Positions 7,398 to 16,794 of a stretch of DNA of 64,000 bases are shown here, one piece after another (within the stretch, counting starts at the first letter, position 1; each line of letters opens with the position of its first letter). The translations under genes and the position numbers were made by a program. This DNA is from CAWUFC02 sp963921335 (GTDB lineage: Bacteria; Pseudomonadota; Gammaproteobacteria; Pseudomonadales; Halieaceae). The notes beneath the pieces were generated by a model that had not been told where the DNA came from, did no database searches, and saw only the letters and a program-made list of their open reading frames with translations. The stretch lies in contig CAWUFC020000002.1 in assembly GCA_963921335.3 (NCBI GenBank), positions 372,001 to 436,000 of the forward strand, given 5' to 3'.

Positions 7398-8497
7398 AGT
7401 ACGGCCGCGGGATAGGAACCCAGGGGTTTTAGCAGGATGGACTGTTCTTCGAGCTCTGCGACCACTGCGCGAATATTGTCATCCTGCAGGTGTCCTTCAA
7501 ACTCGATGAAAAATACATACGCCCACTTCTCGGTACGCGAGGGTCGCGTGTCGATTCGGGTCAGGCTTACGCCTGCAGTGCGGAAAGGCTCCAACAGACT
7601 GAACAAGGCGCCTGGCTTATTGCGACTGGAGACGATCAGAGAGGTTTTGTCACTGCCGCTGGGCGGCACCTCTTCCCGGCCCACAATCAAAAAGCGGGTG
7701 GTGTTATCAGACTGGTCTTCAATATTTTCTGACAAAGTGGCCAGGTCGTATTGCTCTTTTGCTAAATCGCCGGCAATAGCAGCTATGGACGGGTCTTCTG
7801 CCGCCATACGGGCCGCTTCGCCATTGCTGGACACCGCGACTTTTTCAACCGCAGGCCAGTGGTTCTCAAGCCAAGTGCGACACTGGGCCAGGGCCTGCTG
7901 GTGAGCACAAATGCGCGTAACACCTTCCAGCTCAGCCGTTTTGGCTGCCAGCAGGTGATGGTGAATACGCACCTCCACCTCGCCACAGATCTTCAGGCTG
8001 GACTCCATGAAGTTATCCAGCGTGTGGCTGACCATACCCTCTGTGGAGTTTTCTACCGGCACCACACCGTAGTTGCACTCACCGGACTCCACCAGCGAAA
8101 ACACATTGTCGATGGTCATAGCCGGGCGGGAAATAACCGCATGCCCGAAATGTTTAATGGCAGCAGCCTGGGTGAAGGTGCCCTCTGGGCCCAGGTAGGC
8201 CACCTGCATGGGATGCTCAAGCGCCAGGCAAGCTGACATGATCTCGCGAAAAATCGCCGCGACGGTTTCGCCCGGCAGCGGTCCTTCGGCCCGATCCTTG
8301 ATGCCTTGAAGCACCTGGGCTTCACGCTCGGGACGGTAAAACACCACGTCTTCGATACTGCCACTGGCCAGAGCCGCTTCCATTTTGATATCAGCTACGC
8401 GCTGGGCGCACTCAGCCCGACGACTGATCAGCGCCTGTATTTCGCGGTCCAGCGCATCAATCTCTGCGCGAACCTTGTCGAGGTCTTCTTCTGCCAT
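7394..8497 (-). CDS. pheA: Bifunctional chorismate mutase / prephenate dehydratase
   Basis: This 367-residue protein makes phenylpyruvate from chorismate. Residues 1-90 form the AroQ-type chorismate mutase (LDKVRAEIDALDREIQALIS, then RAECAQRVADIK). Residues about 97-275 are prephenate dehydratase (AYLGPEGTFTQAAA, VPVENSTEGMV, then the TTRF motif). Residues about 285-362 form the ACT regulatory domain (KTSLIVSSRNKPGALFSLL), which in this family binds phenylalanine for feedback inhibition; its ESRP-like segment reads DTRPSR. The enzyme is in operon with serC upstream and tyrA downstream. Confidence 0.97.
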   Translation of the reverse strand: MAEEDLDKVRAEIDALDREIQALISRRAECAQRVADIKMEAALASGSIEDVVFYRPEREAQVLQGIKDRAEGPLPGETVAAIFREIMSACLALEHPMQVAYLGPEGTFTQAAAIKHFGHAVISRPAMTIDNVFSLVESGECNYGVVPVENSTEGMVSHTLDNFMESSLKICGEVEVRIHHHLLAAKTAELEGVTRICAHQQALAQCRTWLENHWPAVEKVAVSSNGEAARMAAEDPSIAAIAGDLAKEQYDLATLSENIEDQSDNTTRFLIVGREEVPPSGSDKTSLIVSSRNKPGALFSLLEPFRTAGVSLTRIDTRPSRTEKWAYVFFIEFEGHLQDDNIRAVVAELEEQSILLKPLGSYPAAVL

Positions 8498-8520
8498 GGC
8501 TTTTATCTTTGTTGTGCGGC

Positions 8521-9600
8521 TTAGCCGTGCTTGCTGGCAAATGCCTCCATGAAATCAATCAGGGCATCCACCGCCTGTTCAGACACGGCATTGTATATGC
8601 TTGCACGCATTCCGCCCACGCTGCGATGGCCTTTCAAATTCAGTAGGCCGGCTGACTCGGATTCCGCCAGGAAGGCTTTATCGAGGCTATCATCGGCCAG
8701 TGTAAACGGCACATTCATCAGTGAACGGCTCGGCACTTCAACCGGGTTGGCGTAGAAGTCATTGTTGTCGATAGCAGCGTACAGCTTCTCTGCCTTGCGA
8801 CGGTTAATGCGTTCTATTGCCTCAAGCCCACCCTGCTCTTCCAGCCAGGCAAACACCAGGCCAGACAGGTACAAAGCGTAAGTCGGCGGTGTGTTGTACA
8901 TGGAGTCATTGTCTGCAGCCACCTGCCAGTTCAGCATGGCTGGGCAGTTCTCACTCGCCTGGCCCAGCAGATCGCGCTTCACAATCACCAGGGTCAGGCC
9001 GGCCGGCCCGATGTTTTTCTGGGCGCCGGCGTAAATCACACCAAACTGGCTGACATCAATCTGCCGGCTCAGAATCGTAGATGACATATCCGCCACCAGC
9101 GGCACGTCGGCTTCAGGCGTCCAGAAAAATTCCACGCCGCCAATGGTTTCATTGGGTGTGTAGTGCAGGTAAGCCGCATCGCTGTTCAGCTTCCAGCTGT
9201 CGCGGGCCGGAATGGTGGAAAAATTGGTGTCTTCCGCCGTGGCCGCCACGTTCACGTCTAGATAGCGTTTCGCCTCGGCGATGGCTTTTTTAGACCACTG
9301 ACCCGTGTTGATGTAATCCGCCTTACCGGCTTGCGCGCCCAGGTTCAGCGGCACACAGGCAAATTGCGTGCTGGCACCGCCCTGCATATAGAGCACTGCA
9401 TAATCGTCTGGAATATTCAGCAGCCGGCGCAGGGATGCTTCCGCGGCATCGGCAATACCGACGATCTCGGGGCTGCGGTGGCTCATCTCCATAATGGAGA
9501 GTCCACGACCCTGCCAATCCAGCATTTCCTCGCGAGCTTGTTCCAGCACGGGTTCCGGCAACGCCGCCGGCCCGGCACAAAAGTTGTAACAACGTGCCAT
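8521..9600 (-). CDS. serC: Phosphoserine aminotransferase
   Basis: This 359-residue PLP enzyme of fold type I makes phosphoserine in serine biosynthesis and also acts in pyridoxal phosphate synthesis. The start RCYNFCAGPAALPEPVLEQA is the family N-terminus; GGASTQF binds the PLP phosphate, and the PLP lysine sits in YAGAQKNIGPAG (about residues 190-201). SHRS and GGMRASIYNA complete the family pattern. The gap to gyrA is 50 bases without a visible terminator, and the gap to pheA is 23 bases. Confidence 0.97.
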   Translation of the reverse strand: MARCYNFCAGPAALPEPVLEQAREEMLDWQGRGLSIMEMSHRSPEIVGIADAAEASLRRLLNIPDDYAVLYMQGGASTQFACVPLNLGAQAGKADYINTGQWSKKAIAEAKRYLDVNVAATAEDTNFSTIPARDSWKLNSDAAYLHYTPNETIGGVEFFWTPEADVPLVADMSSTILSRQIDVSQFGVIYAGAQKNIGPAGLTLVIVKRDLLGQASENCPAMLNWQVAADNDSMYNTPPTYALYLSGLVFAWLEEQGGLEAIERINRRKAEKLYAAIDNNDFYANPVEVPSRSLMNVPFTLADDSLDKAFLAESESAGLLNLKGHRSVGGMRASIYNAVSEQAVDALIDFMEAFASKHG

Positions 9601-9650
9601 CGGTCAATCCTTCAGTGGTTGTAGCGCTAAATGTTGTCGTTCAGCTTGTA

Positions 9651-12281
9651 TCAGTCAGCGCCGTCTTCGGTCGGTGGTTCAGGGTCGGCTGGGGTATCCG
9701 CTTGCGCTTCAACCAACTCGCCATCGATCACTTCACCCTCAGAGTCATCCTCTTCAGGCTCATCGATACGCTCCAGGCCAACCAGCTTCTCGCCTTCCTT
9801 CAGCTTGATCACGCGCACACCCTGGGTATTACGACCCTGGGTGGACACCTCGTCGCCGCGGGTACGCACCAGGGTGCCCTGATCAGAAATCAGCATCAGC
9901 TGATCCCCTTCAAACACCTGTACCGCGCCTACCAGGTCGCCATTGCGCTCGCTGCACTGAATGGCGATAACGCCCTTGTTACCACGCCCTTTGGTGGGGA
10001 ATTCTGTCACCTCGGTGCGCTTGCCGTAGCCGGTCTGACTAACGCAAAGCACCTTGCCATTTTCTGCCGGAATAATCAGCGAAATCATTTGGTGATTTTC
10101 ACCAAGTTTGATGCCGCGAACACCCCGTGCGGTGCGGCCCATGGCGCGCACGTCTGTCTCTTTGAAGCGCACCGCCTTGCCTTCGCTGCTAAACAGCATC
10201 ACGTCCTGACTGCCATCGGTAATCGCGGTGCCAACCAGCACATCGCCTTCGTCCAGTTCCAGGGCGCGCAAGCCAACGCTGCGCTGGCGAGAAAAGTCGG
10301 TGAGCGCGGTTTTCTTCACCGTGCCATTGGCAGTTGCCATGAAAATAAAGTGGCCTTCAGTGTATTCGTGCACAGGCAGAATGGAGGTCACCCGCTCCCC
10401 CTCGTCCAGGGGCAACAAGTTGACCATCGGCCGACCGCGGGATCCGCGACCCGCCACAGGAATATGGAACACCTTCAGCCAGTACACCTTGCCCACATTG
10501 GTAAAACACAAAATGGTGTCGTGAGTACTGGCAATCAGCAGGTGTTCCACGAAGTCCTCGTCTTTCACCGCTGTCGCAGACTTACCCATGCCGCCGCGAC
10601 GCTGAGCCTGGTAGTCACTCAAAGGCTGAGTCTTGGCATAGCCGCCATGGGAGATCGTGACCACGCGATCTTCTTCCGTGATCAGGTCTTCAGCGGTCAG
10701 GTCATGGGCAGACTCGGTGATTTCGGTGCGGCGATCATCGCCGTACTCTTCCACGGTTTCCTGCAGCTCTTCGCGAATCACCTGCTTCAGGCGCTCGGGA
10801 TCAGATAAAATCTCCAGGTAACCGGCAATCTCTACCAGCTTCTCCTGATATTCCTGCAGCAGTTTTTCATGCTCCAGGCCGGTCAGGCGGTGCAGGCGCA
10901 GTTCCAGAATGGCCTGGGCCTGGGCCGGAGAGAGGTAGTACTGACCATCATGCAGACCATACTGGGGCTCCAGCTCATCAGGGCGACAGGCGGTATCGCC
11001 GGCGCGCTCCAGCATGGCAATCACATCACCGGGTGCCCAGGACTGTGCCACCAGTTTTTCTCGGGCCTCTGCGGCATTGGGTGACGCCTTGATCAGCTCG
11101 ATGACCGGATCAATATTGGCCAGGGCAACCGCCAGGCCTTCCAGAATATGGCCACGCTCACGCGCCTTGCGCAATAAATACACTGTACGGCGGGTCACCA
11201 CTTCACGCCGGTGGCGCAGGAAGGCTTCCAGCACTTCTTTCAGGTTCAGCACCTTGGGCTGGCCATTCACAAGGGCCACCATGTTGATGCCGAATACCGA
11301 CTGCAGCTGGGTTTGCGCGTACAGGTTATTCAGCACCACATCGCCCACTTCACCGCGGCGCAGCTCAATCACCACGCGCAGGCCGTCCTTGTCGGACTCA
11401 TCGCGCAGCTCTGTGATGCCTTCGATCTTCTTCTCTTTCACCAGCTCCGCAATCTTTTCGATCATGCGGGCCTTGTTCACCTGGTAGGGAATCTCGTGAA
11501 CGATAATGGTGTCTTTGCCGGTCTTCTCATTGGAGATGACCTCGGCCTTGGCGCGCACATAGATGCGGCCACGACCAGTACGGTAAGCCTGCACGATGCC
11601 GGCACGACCGTTAATAATGGCGCCAGTGGGAAAATCAGGGCCCGGGATGTACTGCATGAGCTGATCAACATCCAGGCTGTCGTCGTCCAACAGGGCCAGG
11701 CAGCCGCTCACCACATCTCGCAGGTTGTGGGGCGGGATGTTGGTCGCCATACCGACCGCAATACCCGATGAGCCATTCACCAGCAGGTTGGGCACCCGGG
11801 TCGGCAGCACTTCGGGAATTTGCTCGGTACCGTCATAGTTGGGCACTAAATCGACGGTTTCTTTATCCAGGTCCGCCAGCAGATCGTGGGAGATCTTCTG
11901 CATGCGAATCTCGGTGTAGCGCATGGCCGCAGCGGAATCGCCGTCAATAGAGCCAAAGTTGCCCTGCCCGTCCACCAGCATGTAGCGCATGCTGAAAGGC
12001 TGCGCCATCCGCACGATGGTGTCGTACACCGCCGAATCGCCGTGAGGATGGTACTTACCGATGACGTCACCGACGATACGGGCCGACTTTTTGTAAGCTT
12101 TGTTCCAGTCGTTGTTGAGCTCGTTCATCGCAAACAAAACCCTGCGATGCACCGGTTTTAAGCCATCCCGAACGTCGGGCAGTGCGCGCCCGATAATCAC
12201 ACTCATGGCGTAATCGAGGTAGGACTGCTTCAGCTCATCCTCGATATTGACCGGTAAAATTTCCTTGGCTAGATCACCCAT
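9651..12281 (-). CDS. gyrA: DNA gyrase subunit A
   Basis: This 876-residue subunit cuts and religates DNA in the type II topoisomerase that introduces negative supercoils. Numbering matches E. coli through the active site: the catalytic Tyr is residue 122 (AAMRYTEIRM), and the quinolone-resistance region has Ser83 and Asp87 (GDSAVYD), the quinolone-sensitive residues. The C-terminal half shows the six-bladed DNA-wrapping domain, including the GyrA box pattern QRRGGMGK. The acidic C-terminal tail is typical. It is transcribed away from mtaD, the divergent gene. Confidence 0.98.
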   Translation of the reverse strand: MGDLAKEILPVNIEDELKQSYLDYAMSVIIGRALPDVRDGLKPVHRRVLFAMNELNNDWNKAYKKSARIVGDVIGKYHPHGDSAVYDTIVRMAQPFSMRYMLVDGQGNFGSIDGDSAAAMRYTEIRMQKISHDLLADLDKETVDLVPNYDGTEQIPEVLPTRVPNLLVNGSSGIAVGMATNIPPHNLRDVVSGCLALLDDDSLDVDQLMQYIPGPDFPTGAIINGRAGIVQAYRTGRGRIYVRAKAEVISNEKTGKDTIIVHEIPYQVNKARMIEKIAELVKEKKIEGITELRDESDKDGLRVVIELRRGEVGDVVLNNLYAQTQLQSVFGINMVALVNGQPKVLNLKEVLEAFLRHRREVVTRRTVYLLRKARERGHILEGLAVALANIDPVIELIKASPNAAEAREKLVAQSWAPGDVIAMLERAGDTACRPDELEPQYGLHDGQYYLSPAQAQAILELRLHRLTGLEHEKLLQEYQEKLVEIAGYLEILSDPERLKQVIREELQETVEEYGDDRRTEITESAHDLTAEDLITEEDRVVTISHGGYAKTQPLSDYQAQRRGGMGKSATAVKDEDFVEHLLIASTHDTILCFTNVGKVYWLKVFHIPVAGRGSRGRPMVNLLPLDEGERVTSILPVHEYTEGHFIFMATANGTVKKTALTDFSRQRSVGLRALELDEGDVLVGTAITDGSQDVMLFSSEGKAVRFKETDVRAMGRTARGVRGIKLGENHQMISLIIPAENGKVLCVSQTGYGKRTEVTEFPTKGRGNKGVIAIQCSERNGDLVGAVQVFEGDQLMLISDQGTLVRTRGDEVSTQGRNTQGVRVIKLKEGEKLVGLERIDEPEEDDSEGEVIDGELVEAQADTPADPEPPTEDGAD

Positions 12282-12319
12282 TCAGAACCTTATTCGAGCC
12301 CGATAAAAACAAACGATTC

Positions 12320-12325
12320 ATTATA
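12320..12325 (-). promoter_or_regulatory. Possible gyrA -10 element
   Basis: On the minus strand these bases read TATAAT, the consensus -10 hexamer, 38 bases before the gyrA start. No convincing -35 hexamer lies 16-18 bases upstream, so this is a suggestion only. Confidence 0.35.
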
Positions 12326-12413
12326 CGGAAATGGGTCTTTTATAGCTATTTTTTGCCCAAGATTTTCCCCAAAGAAAGCTGCTCGCAGGCCACTATTTTC
12401 GGCCCGGAGCGGG

Positions 12414-12419
12414 TATACT
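12414..12419 (+). promoter_or_regulatory. Possible -10 element next to the mtaD start
   Basis: TATACT, one base from the -10 consensus, ends 10 bases before the mtaD ATG. A transcript starting 6-7 bases downstream would have a leader of only a few bases, and no Shine-Dalgarno is placed correctly for this ATG. The -35 region is weak. Confidence 0.35.
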
Positions 12420-12429
12420 CTCGCGCACT

Positions 12430-13779
12430 ATGCCCAGCACTGACACAAGTCCCACAAATGCCCCAGATCTGATTATCGAAGCGGGCTGGATTATCCCCGT
12501 TCGACCCGCCGGCCAGGTCCTGGAAAACCACGCCGTGATTGTCAGCGGCGAGCGCATACAGGCCATTGTGCCCGTCGAAGAAGCTCGCAGCCTGACAGTC
12601 AGCGAGCGCATTCAGCTACCCGGACACGCCCTGCTACCGGGGCTGGTGAATTGTCACGGCCATGCCGCCATGAGCCTGCTACGCGGGTTCGCCGACGACC
12701 TGCCACTCATGCCCTGGTTGGAGGACCATATCTGGCCAGCCGAGGGCGCGCATATGGGTGAGGCATTCGTTCGCGACGGCGTGCTGCTGGCGATGGCGGA
12801 GATGCTGCGCGGTGGCACTACCTGCTTCAGTGACATGTACTTTTTCCCGAACGTGGTAGCGCAGACCTGCACCGAGGTAGGCATGCGTGCCCAGCTCACC
12901 TTCCCGGTCTTTGATTTCCCTACTGCCTGGGGCGACAACGCCGACGATTACATCAGCAAGGGCCTGGCTCTGCGCGACGACTACAAACACAGCGAATTGT
13001 TGAGGGTGGTATTTGGTCCCCACGCACCATACACAGTCTCCGAAGCCGCGTTGGAAAAAATCGCCACCCTGGCCGCAGAACTCGACCTTCCGATCCATAT
13101 TCACCTCCACGAAACAGCCGGAGAAGTCGACGAGGCCGTGTCCAGCAAAGGTATCCGCCCCCTGGCACGACTCAATGAACTGGGGCTGATCGGCCCACGT
13201 ACACAGTGTGTGCATATGACCGAATTAAACGCAGAGGAGATCGAGTTACTGGCAGCGACCGGCGCCAGCGTGGTGCACTGCCCGGACTCAAATATGAAAC
13301 TGGCTTCAGGCGTTTGCCCGGTCAGTGATTTGCAGGCCGCTGGGGTCACGGTTGCCCTCGGTACCGACAGTGCCGCCAGCAACAACAACCTCGATATGCT
13401 GGGTGAGGTTCGCAGCGCAGGCCTGCTGGCCAAAGTCACTGCGGGTGACGCCGCCGCCCTGCCCGGCCATCGCCTTCTTGAAATGGCGACGATAGACGGT
13501 GCCAGTTGTATGGGCAGAGACGCTGACTTTGGCAGCCTGGAGGGCGGTAAATACGCTGATATGATCGCCGTTGATCTCAGCGCAGCTGAAAGCCAGCCCG
13601 TCTACAACCCGATATCACAGCTGATATATGCCTGCCAGGCCAGTCAGGTCAGCCACAGCTGGATTGCGGGACGCGCCATCATGCGAGATCGTGAGCTATT
13701 GTGCATGGATCTGGCAGGGGTACTTGATCGCGCTCGTGACTGGCAGCAACGTATCGCAGAAACCGGAGCCACCTCATGA
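12430..13779 (+). CDS. mtaD: 5-methylthioadenosine / S-adenosylhomocysteine deaminase
   Basis: This 449-residue metal-dependent amidohydrolase of the TRZ/ATZ family has metal ligands seen as NCHGHAAMSLLRG (HxH, about residue 75), HIHLHETAGEV, and GTDSAASNN near the C-terminus. The segment after the first site (FADDLPLMPWLEDHIWPAE) is typical of the MTA/SAH deaminases. Its place before ubiG and beside gyrA matches PA3170 of P. aeruginosa, reported as a methylthioadenosine deaminase that feeds methionine salvage through methylthioinosine. The neighbouring salvage gene seen in Pseudomonas (mtnA) is absent here. The ubiG start overlaps its stop by four bases. Confidence 0.88.
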   Translation: MPSTDTSPTNAPDLIIEAGWIIPVRPAGQVLENHAVIVSGERIQAIVPVEEARSLTVSERIQLPGHALLPGLVNCHGHAAMSLLRGFADDLPLMPWLEDHIWPAEGAHMGEAFVRDGVLLAMAEMLRGGTTCFSDMYFFPNVVAQTCTEVGMRAQLTFPVFDFPTAWGDNADDYISKGLALRDDYKHSELLRVVFGPHAPYTVSEAALEKIATLAAELDLPIHIHLHETAGEVDEAVSSKGIRPLARLNELGLIGPRTQCVHMTELNAEEIELLAATGASVVHCPDSNMKLASGVCPVSDLQAAGVTVALGTDSAASNNNLDMLGEVRSAGLLAKVTAGDAAALPGHRLLEMATIDGASCMGRDADFGSLEGGKYADMIAVDLSAAESQPVYNPISQLIYACQASQVSHSWIAGRAIMRDRELLCMDLAGVLDRARDWQQRIAETGATS

Positions 13780-14501
13780 ACCAGCTCACTGAAGAGCTGC
13801 AGGACAATGTCGATCCGCAGGAAATTGCCAAGTTTGAAGAGCTCGCTTCCCGCTGGTGGGACAAAGACAGCGAATTCAAACCCCTGCACCAGATTAACCC
13901 CTTGCGAGCCAACTACATCGACCAGCGCTCGCCGGTAGCTGGTAAACAAGTGATCGACGTGGGCTGCGGTGGTGGCATTCTGTCAGAGTCGCTGGCCCTT
14001 CGCGGTGCAACTGTGACCGGTATCGATATGGGCGAGGCTCCGCTTGCTGTTGCTCGCATCCATCAGCTGGAATCAGGGGTAGAGGTCGATTACCAGCAGA
14101 GCACCGCTGAGGCCATGGCCTCCAATCGCCAGGAAGACTTCGACGTGGTGTGCTGCCTGGAAATGCTGGAACACGTGCCCGACCCGGCAGCCGTTGTAAA
14201 AGCCTGTGCCGACCTCTGCAAGCCCGGTGGCACCTTGTATTTCTCAACGATCAATCGCAACCCAAAGGCCTACCTGTTCGCAATTGTGGGTGCTGAACAT
14301 ATTCTGGGGCTACTGCCAAAGGGCACACACGAGTACAACAAATTTATCAAACCGTCTGAACTCGCAGATTGGATCCGAAGCGCCGGGCTCCAGCTGGAGC
14401 ACATGACCGGACTGCTCTATAACCCGCTCACTCGTCGCTACTGGCTGGAAGAAAAAGATGTCGGCGTGAACTACATGGTGCACGCCAGCAAGCCCGCATG
14501 A
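13776..14501 (+). CDS. ubiG: Ubiquinone biosynthesis O-methyltransferase
   Basis: This 241-residue SAM-dependent enzyme carries out both O-methylations of the ubiquinone ring. The SAM-binding motif I DVGCGGGILSE is at about residues 61-71, followed by GIDMGEAPL and the family segment VCCLEMLEHVPDP. The N-terminus has FEELASRWWDKDSEFKPLH, the UbiG signature that precedes the Rossmann fold. It is translationally coupled to both neighbours by four-base overlaps. The pairing ubiG-mupP is conserved in Pseudomonas. Confidence 0.97.
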   Translation: MNQLTEELQDNVDPQEIAKFEELASRWWDKDSEFKPLHQINPLRANYIDQRSPVAGKQVIDVGCGGGILSESLALRGATVTGIDMGEAPLAVARIHQLESGVEVDYQQSTAEAMASNRQEDFDVVCCLEMLEHVPDPAAVVKACADLCKPGGTLYFSTINRNPKAYLFAIVGAEHILGLLPKGTHEYNKFIKPSELADWIRSAGLQLEHMTGLLYNPLTRRYWLEEKDVGVNYMVHASKPA

Positions 14502-15175
14502 GCTTCTCGCCCAAACTGAAAGCCGTGGTCTTTGATCTCGACGGCACCCTGCTGGATACCGCCCCCGAATTTATTGAAGTGGTGCACCAACTGCGGGATG
14601 AGCATGATCTACCGCGGCTGCCAGAACCCTTGATCCGCGCCAATGTGTCGAACGGCGCCCGCGCGCTGGTGCAGCTCAGTCTGGGGCTGGCGCTGGATCA
14701 CCCAGAGTTTGAAACGAAGCGCCAGCGACTACTGACCATCTATAGCGGACTGTTAGGATCAGCAACCCTGATCTATCCAGGTATTGAGGCACTGCTGACG
14801 GAACTTCATGCTCAGGGTATTCGCTGGGGTATCTCCACGAATAAGCCAGCGGCATACGCTGAACCCTTGTTGGAAAGTATCAATCTGCAACCCGCGTGCG
14901 GTAGTTTGGTTTGCCCTGACCATGTCAGCCAGCCCAAGCCCCACCCGGAACCCCTGTTCCTCAACTGCGAACAGCTGGGTTGCGCCAGCGAGGAAGTGAT
15001 TTACATTGGCGATCACCGTCGCGACATCGACGCAGGCCGCGCCGCGGGTATGGTGACGATCGCCGCAGCTTACGGCTACATCGAGCAAGATGACGATCCC
15101 GCCGACTGGGGTGCCGACATCCTGGCAGAAGACAGTCGCGACCTGTCTGCTGCCCTCAAGACCCTATTGCACTGA
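14498..15175 (+). CDS. mupP: HAD hydrolase, likely MurNAc-6-phosphate phosphatase MupP
   Basis: This 225-residue HAD-superfamily phosphatase has motif I FDLDGTLLDTAPEF (about 11-24), motif II STNK, and motif III/IV in KPHPEP...IGDHRRDIDAGRAAG. Sequence alone would allow phosphoglycolate phosphatase (Gph), with which this family was first annotated. The position between ubiG and a YciK-type SDR is the one of PA3172 (MupP), which acts in the cell-wall recycling bypass to UDP-MurNAc. The choice between the two rests on this synteny. Confidence 0.8.
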   Translation: MSFSPKLKAVVFDLDGTLLDTAPEFIEVVHQLRDEHDLPRLPEPLIRANVSNGARALVQLSLGLALDHPEFETKRQRLLTIYSGLLGSATLIYPGIEALLTELHAQGIRWGISTNKPAAYAEPLLESINLQPACGSLVCPDHVSQPKPHPEPLFLNCEQLGCASEEVIYIGDHRRDIDAGRAAGMVTIAAAYGYIEQDDDPADWGADILAEDSRDLSAALKTLLH

Positions 15176-15190
15176 CCAACAGAGAACCCA

Positions 15191-15946
15191 ATGAGCCAGA
15201 TTATTCCTAGCGATTACAGCGCCCCAGCCAAGCTCCTAGATGGGCGCAATATTCTGGTGACTGGCGCCGGTGACGGCATTGGCCGCTGCGCTGCGGAAAC
15301 CTTCGCTGCTCATGGTGCGACTGTCATTTTGCTGGGCAGAACCGAGAGCAAACTGGAATCCGTTCACGACAGCATCGTGGCCGACGGCAATCCCCAGCCC
15401 ATTATTTATGCGCTGGATATGGCAGAGGCGGAGCAAGCCCAGTACCGACTGCTGGCGGATGCCATTATCGGCGAGTTGGGCGCGTTGCACGGCCTGTTGC
15501 ACAACGCCAGCGTGCTCGGCGAGCGCACCACCATCGAGTCCTCCGATCCGGCACGTTGGCGTGAGGTGATGGAGGTGAATGTCACCGCCCAGATGCTGTT
15601 GACCCAGGCCATGCTCAACCCGCTGCGAAATGCGGAACAGGCCTCCATTGTGTTCACATCCTCAGGCGTAGGACGCACCGGCCGCGCCTACTGGGGTGCC
15701 TACGCGGTATCAAAGTTCGCCACCGAAGGCATGATGCAGGTACTGGCAGACGAGCTGGCCAATACCAGCGCCATCAGGGTCAACAGCCTGAATCCAGGCG
15801 GCACCCGAACTGCCATGCGGGCCTCGGCTTATCCCGCAGAAGACCCACAGACTCTGCCGACACCGCAGGACATCATGCCGGCCTACCTGTATCTGATGGG
15901 TGATGACAGTCTCGGCCAGACGGGTCGAGCCTTCTCAGTTCGCTAG
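15191..15946 (+). CDS. yciK: YciK-family SDR oxidoreductase
   Basis: This 251-residue classical SDR has the cofactor motif TGAGDGIGR at about residues 24-32 and the pattern ATVILLGRTESKL seen in E. coli YciK. The catalytic set is Ser (FTSSGVGRTGR) and YAVSK (about 175-179). Substrate is unknown for the whole family. It ends in a four-base convergent overlap with rluB. Its place after mupP matches PA3173. Confidence 0.88.
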   Translation: MSQIIPSDYSAPAKLLDGRNILVTGAGDGIGRCAAETFAAHGATVILLGRTESKLESVHDSIVADGNPQPIIYALDMAEAEQAQYRLLADAIIGELGALHGLLHNASVLGERTTIESSDPARWREVMEVNVTAQMLLTQAMLNPLRNAEQASIVFTSSGVGRTGRAYWGAYAVSKFATEGMMQVLADELANTSAIRVNSLNPGGTRTAMRASAYPAEDPQTLPTPQDIMPAYLYLMGDDSLGQTGRAFSVR

Positions 15947-16794
15947 CTGCGTTTCTTCTTCGCTGAGCTTCTTGCGGGAGCTGAGCCCTTGCGCTTCTGG
16001 AACTGCCGCTCCATGCGCTCACGCTCTTTCTGGGCTAATGGCGCAATCGGCTTGTCCGGCAGCCCTGCCAGCCGGTAGAGACCTTTGATTTCTTTGCGCT
16101 CCAGCTCGATCCAATGCCCCTGTTTAACCTTGCTGGGAATGAAGACATTGCCATACCGGGTGCGTTTAAGGCGCGATACTTCGCAGTCCTGGGATTCCCA
16201 CAGGCGCCTGACTTCGCGGGTGCGCCCTTCCATAATCACCACGTAATAACAGTGATTGCTGCCCTCGCCGCCGCCGTCCTGAATATCAGTAAAACGAGCC
16301 ATGCCATCCTCCAGCATGACACCGTCGTGCAGACGCTGCAGCGTATCGTTGTCGACATCGCCGCGCACGCGAACCATATACTCCCGCTCGATATTGCTGG
16401 AGGGATGCATCAGCGCATTTGCCAGTTCGCCATCCGTTGTGAACAACAGCAATCCACTGGTGTTGTAATCGAGCCTGCCGACTGCTATCCAGCGACCATC
16501 TTTCAGCGCCGGCAAGCGATCAAATACCGTACGGCGTCCTTCCGGATCTTTGCGTGAGGTAATTTCGCCAGGGGGCTTGTGATACAGCAGTACCGACGTC
16601 TGGCGACCATCGCTGGAATCCAGCAGCTTCCCGTCTACCGCTATCTTGGCGCGTGAGTCTACCCGGTCACCAAGTGTGGCCGGTCGCCCGTCAATGGTGA
16701 TGCGCCCCTTTTCAATCCAGCGCTCCATCTCGCGGCGACTGCCCAGTCCTGCACGGGCGAGGACCTTTTGCAGCTTCTCATCGTTCTCAGCCAT
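15943..16794 (-). CDS. rluB: 23S rRNA pseudouridine(2605) synthase
   Basis: This 283-residue RsuA-family pseudouridine synthase has an N-terminal S4 domain (LQKVLARAGLGSRREMERWI) and the catalytic core GRLDYNTSGLLLFTTDGELA with its Asp at about residue 105. The C-terminal tail is very basic (KKRS end). RluB, not RsuA or RluF, is indicated by the pairing with scpB and by the long basic tail. The start overlaps the scpB stop by eight bases. Confidence 0.93.
   Translation of the reverse strand: MAENDEKLQKVLARAGLGSRREMERWIEKGRITIDGRPATLGDRVDSRAKIAVDGKLLDSSDGRQTSVLLYHKPPGEITSRKDPEGRRTVFDRLPALKDGRWIAVGRLDYNTSGLLLFTTDGELANALMHPSSNIEREYMVRVRGDVDNDTLQRLHDGVMLEDGMARFTDIQDGGGEGSNHCYYVVIMEGRTREVRRLWESQDCEVSRLKRTRYGNVFIPSKVKQGHWIELERKEIKGLYRLAGLPDKPIAPLAQKERERMERQFQKRKGSAPARSSAKKKRS

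Noticed and set aside
9594..10808. Open frame of 404 codons on the plus strand opposite gyrA
   Set aside because: It is the antisense shadow of a certain gene (gyrA) in a GC-rich genome; the translation has no family features and no ribosome site.
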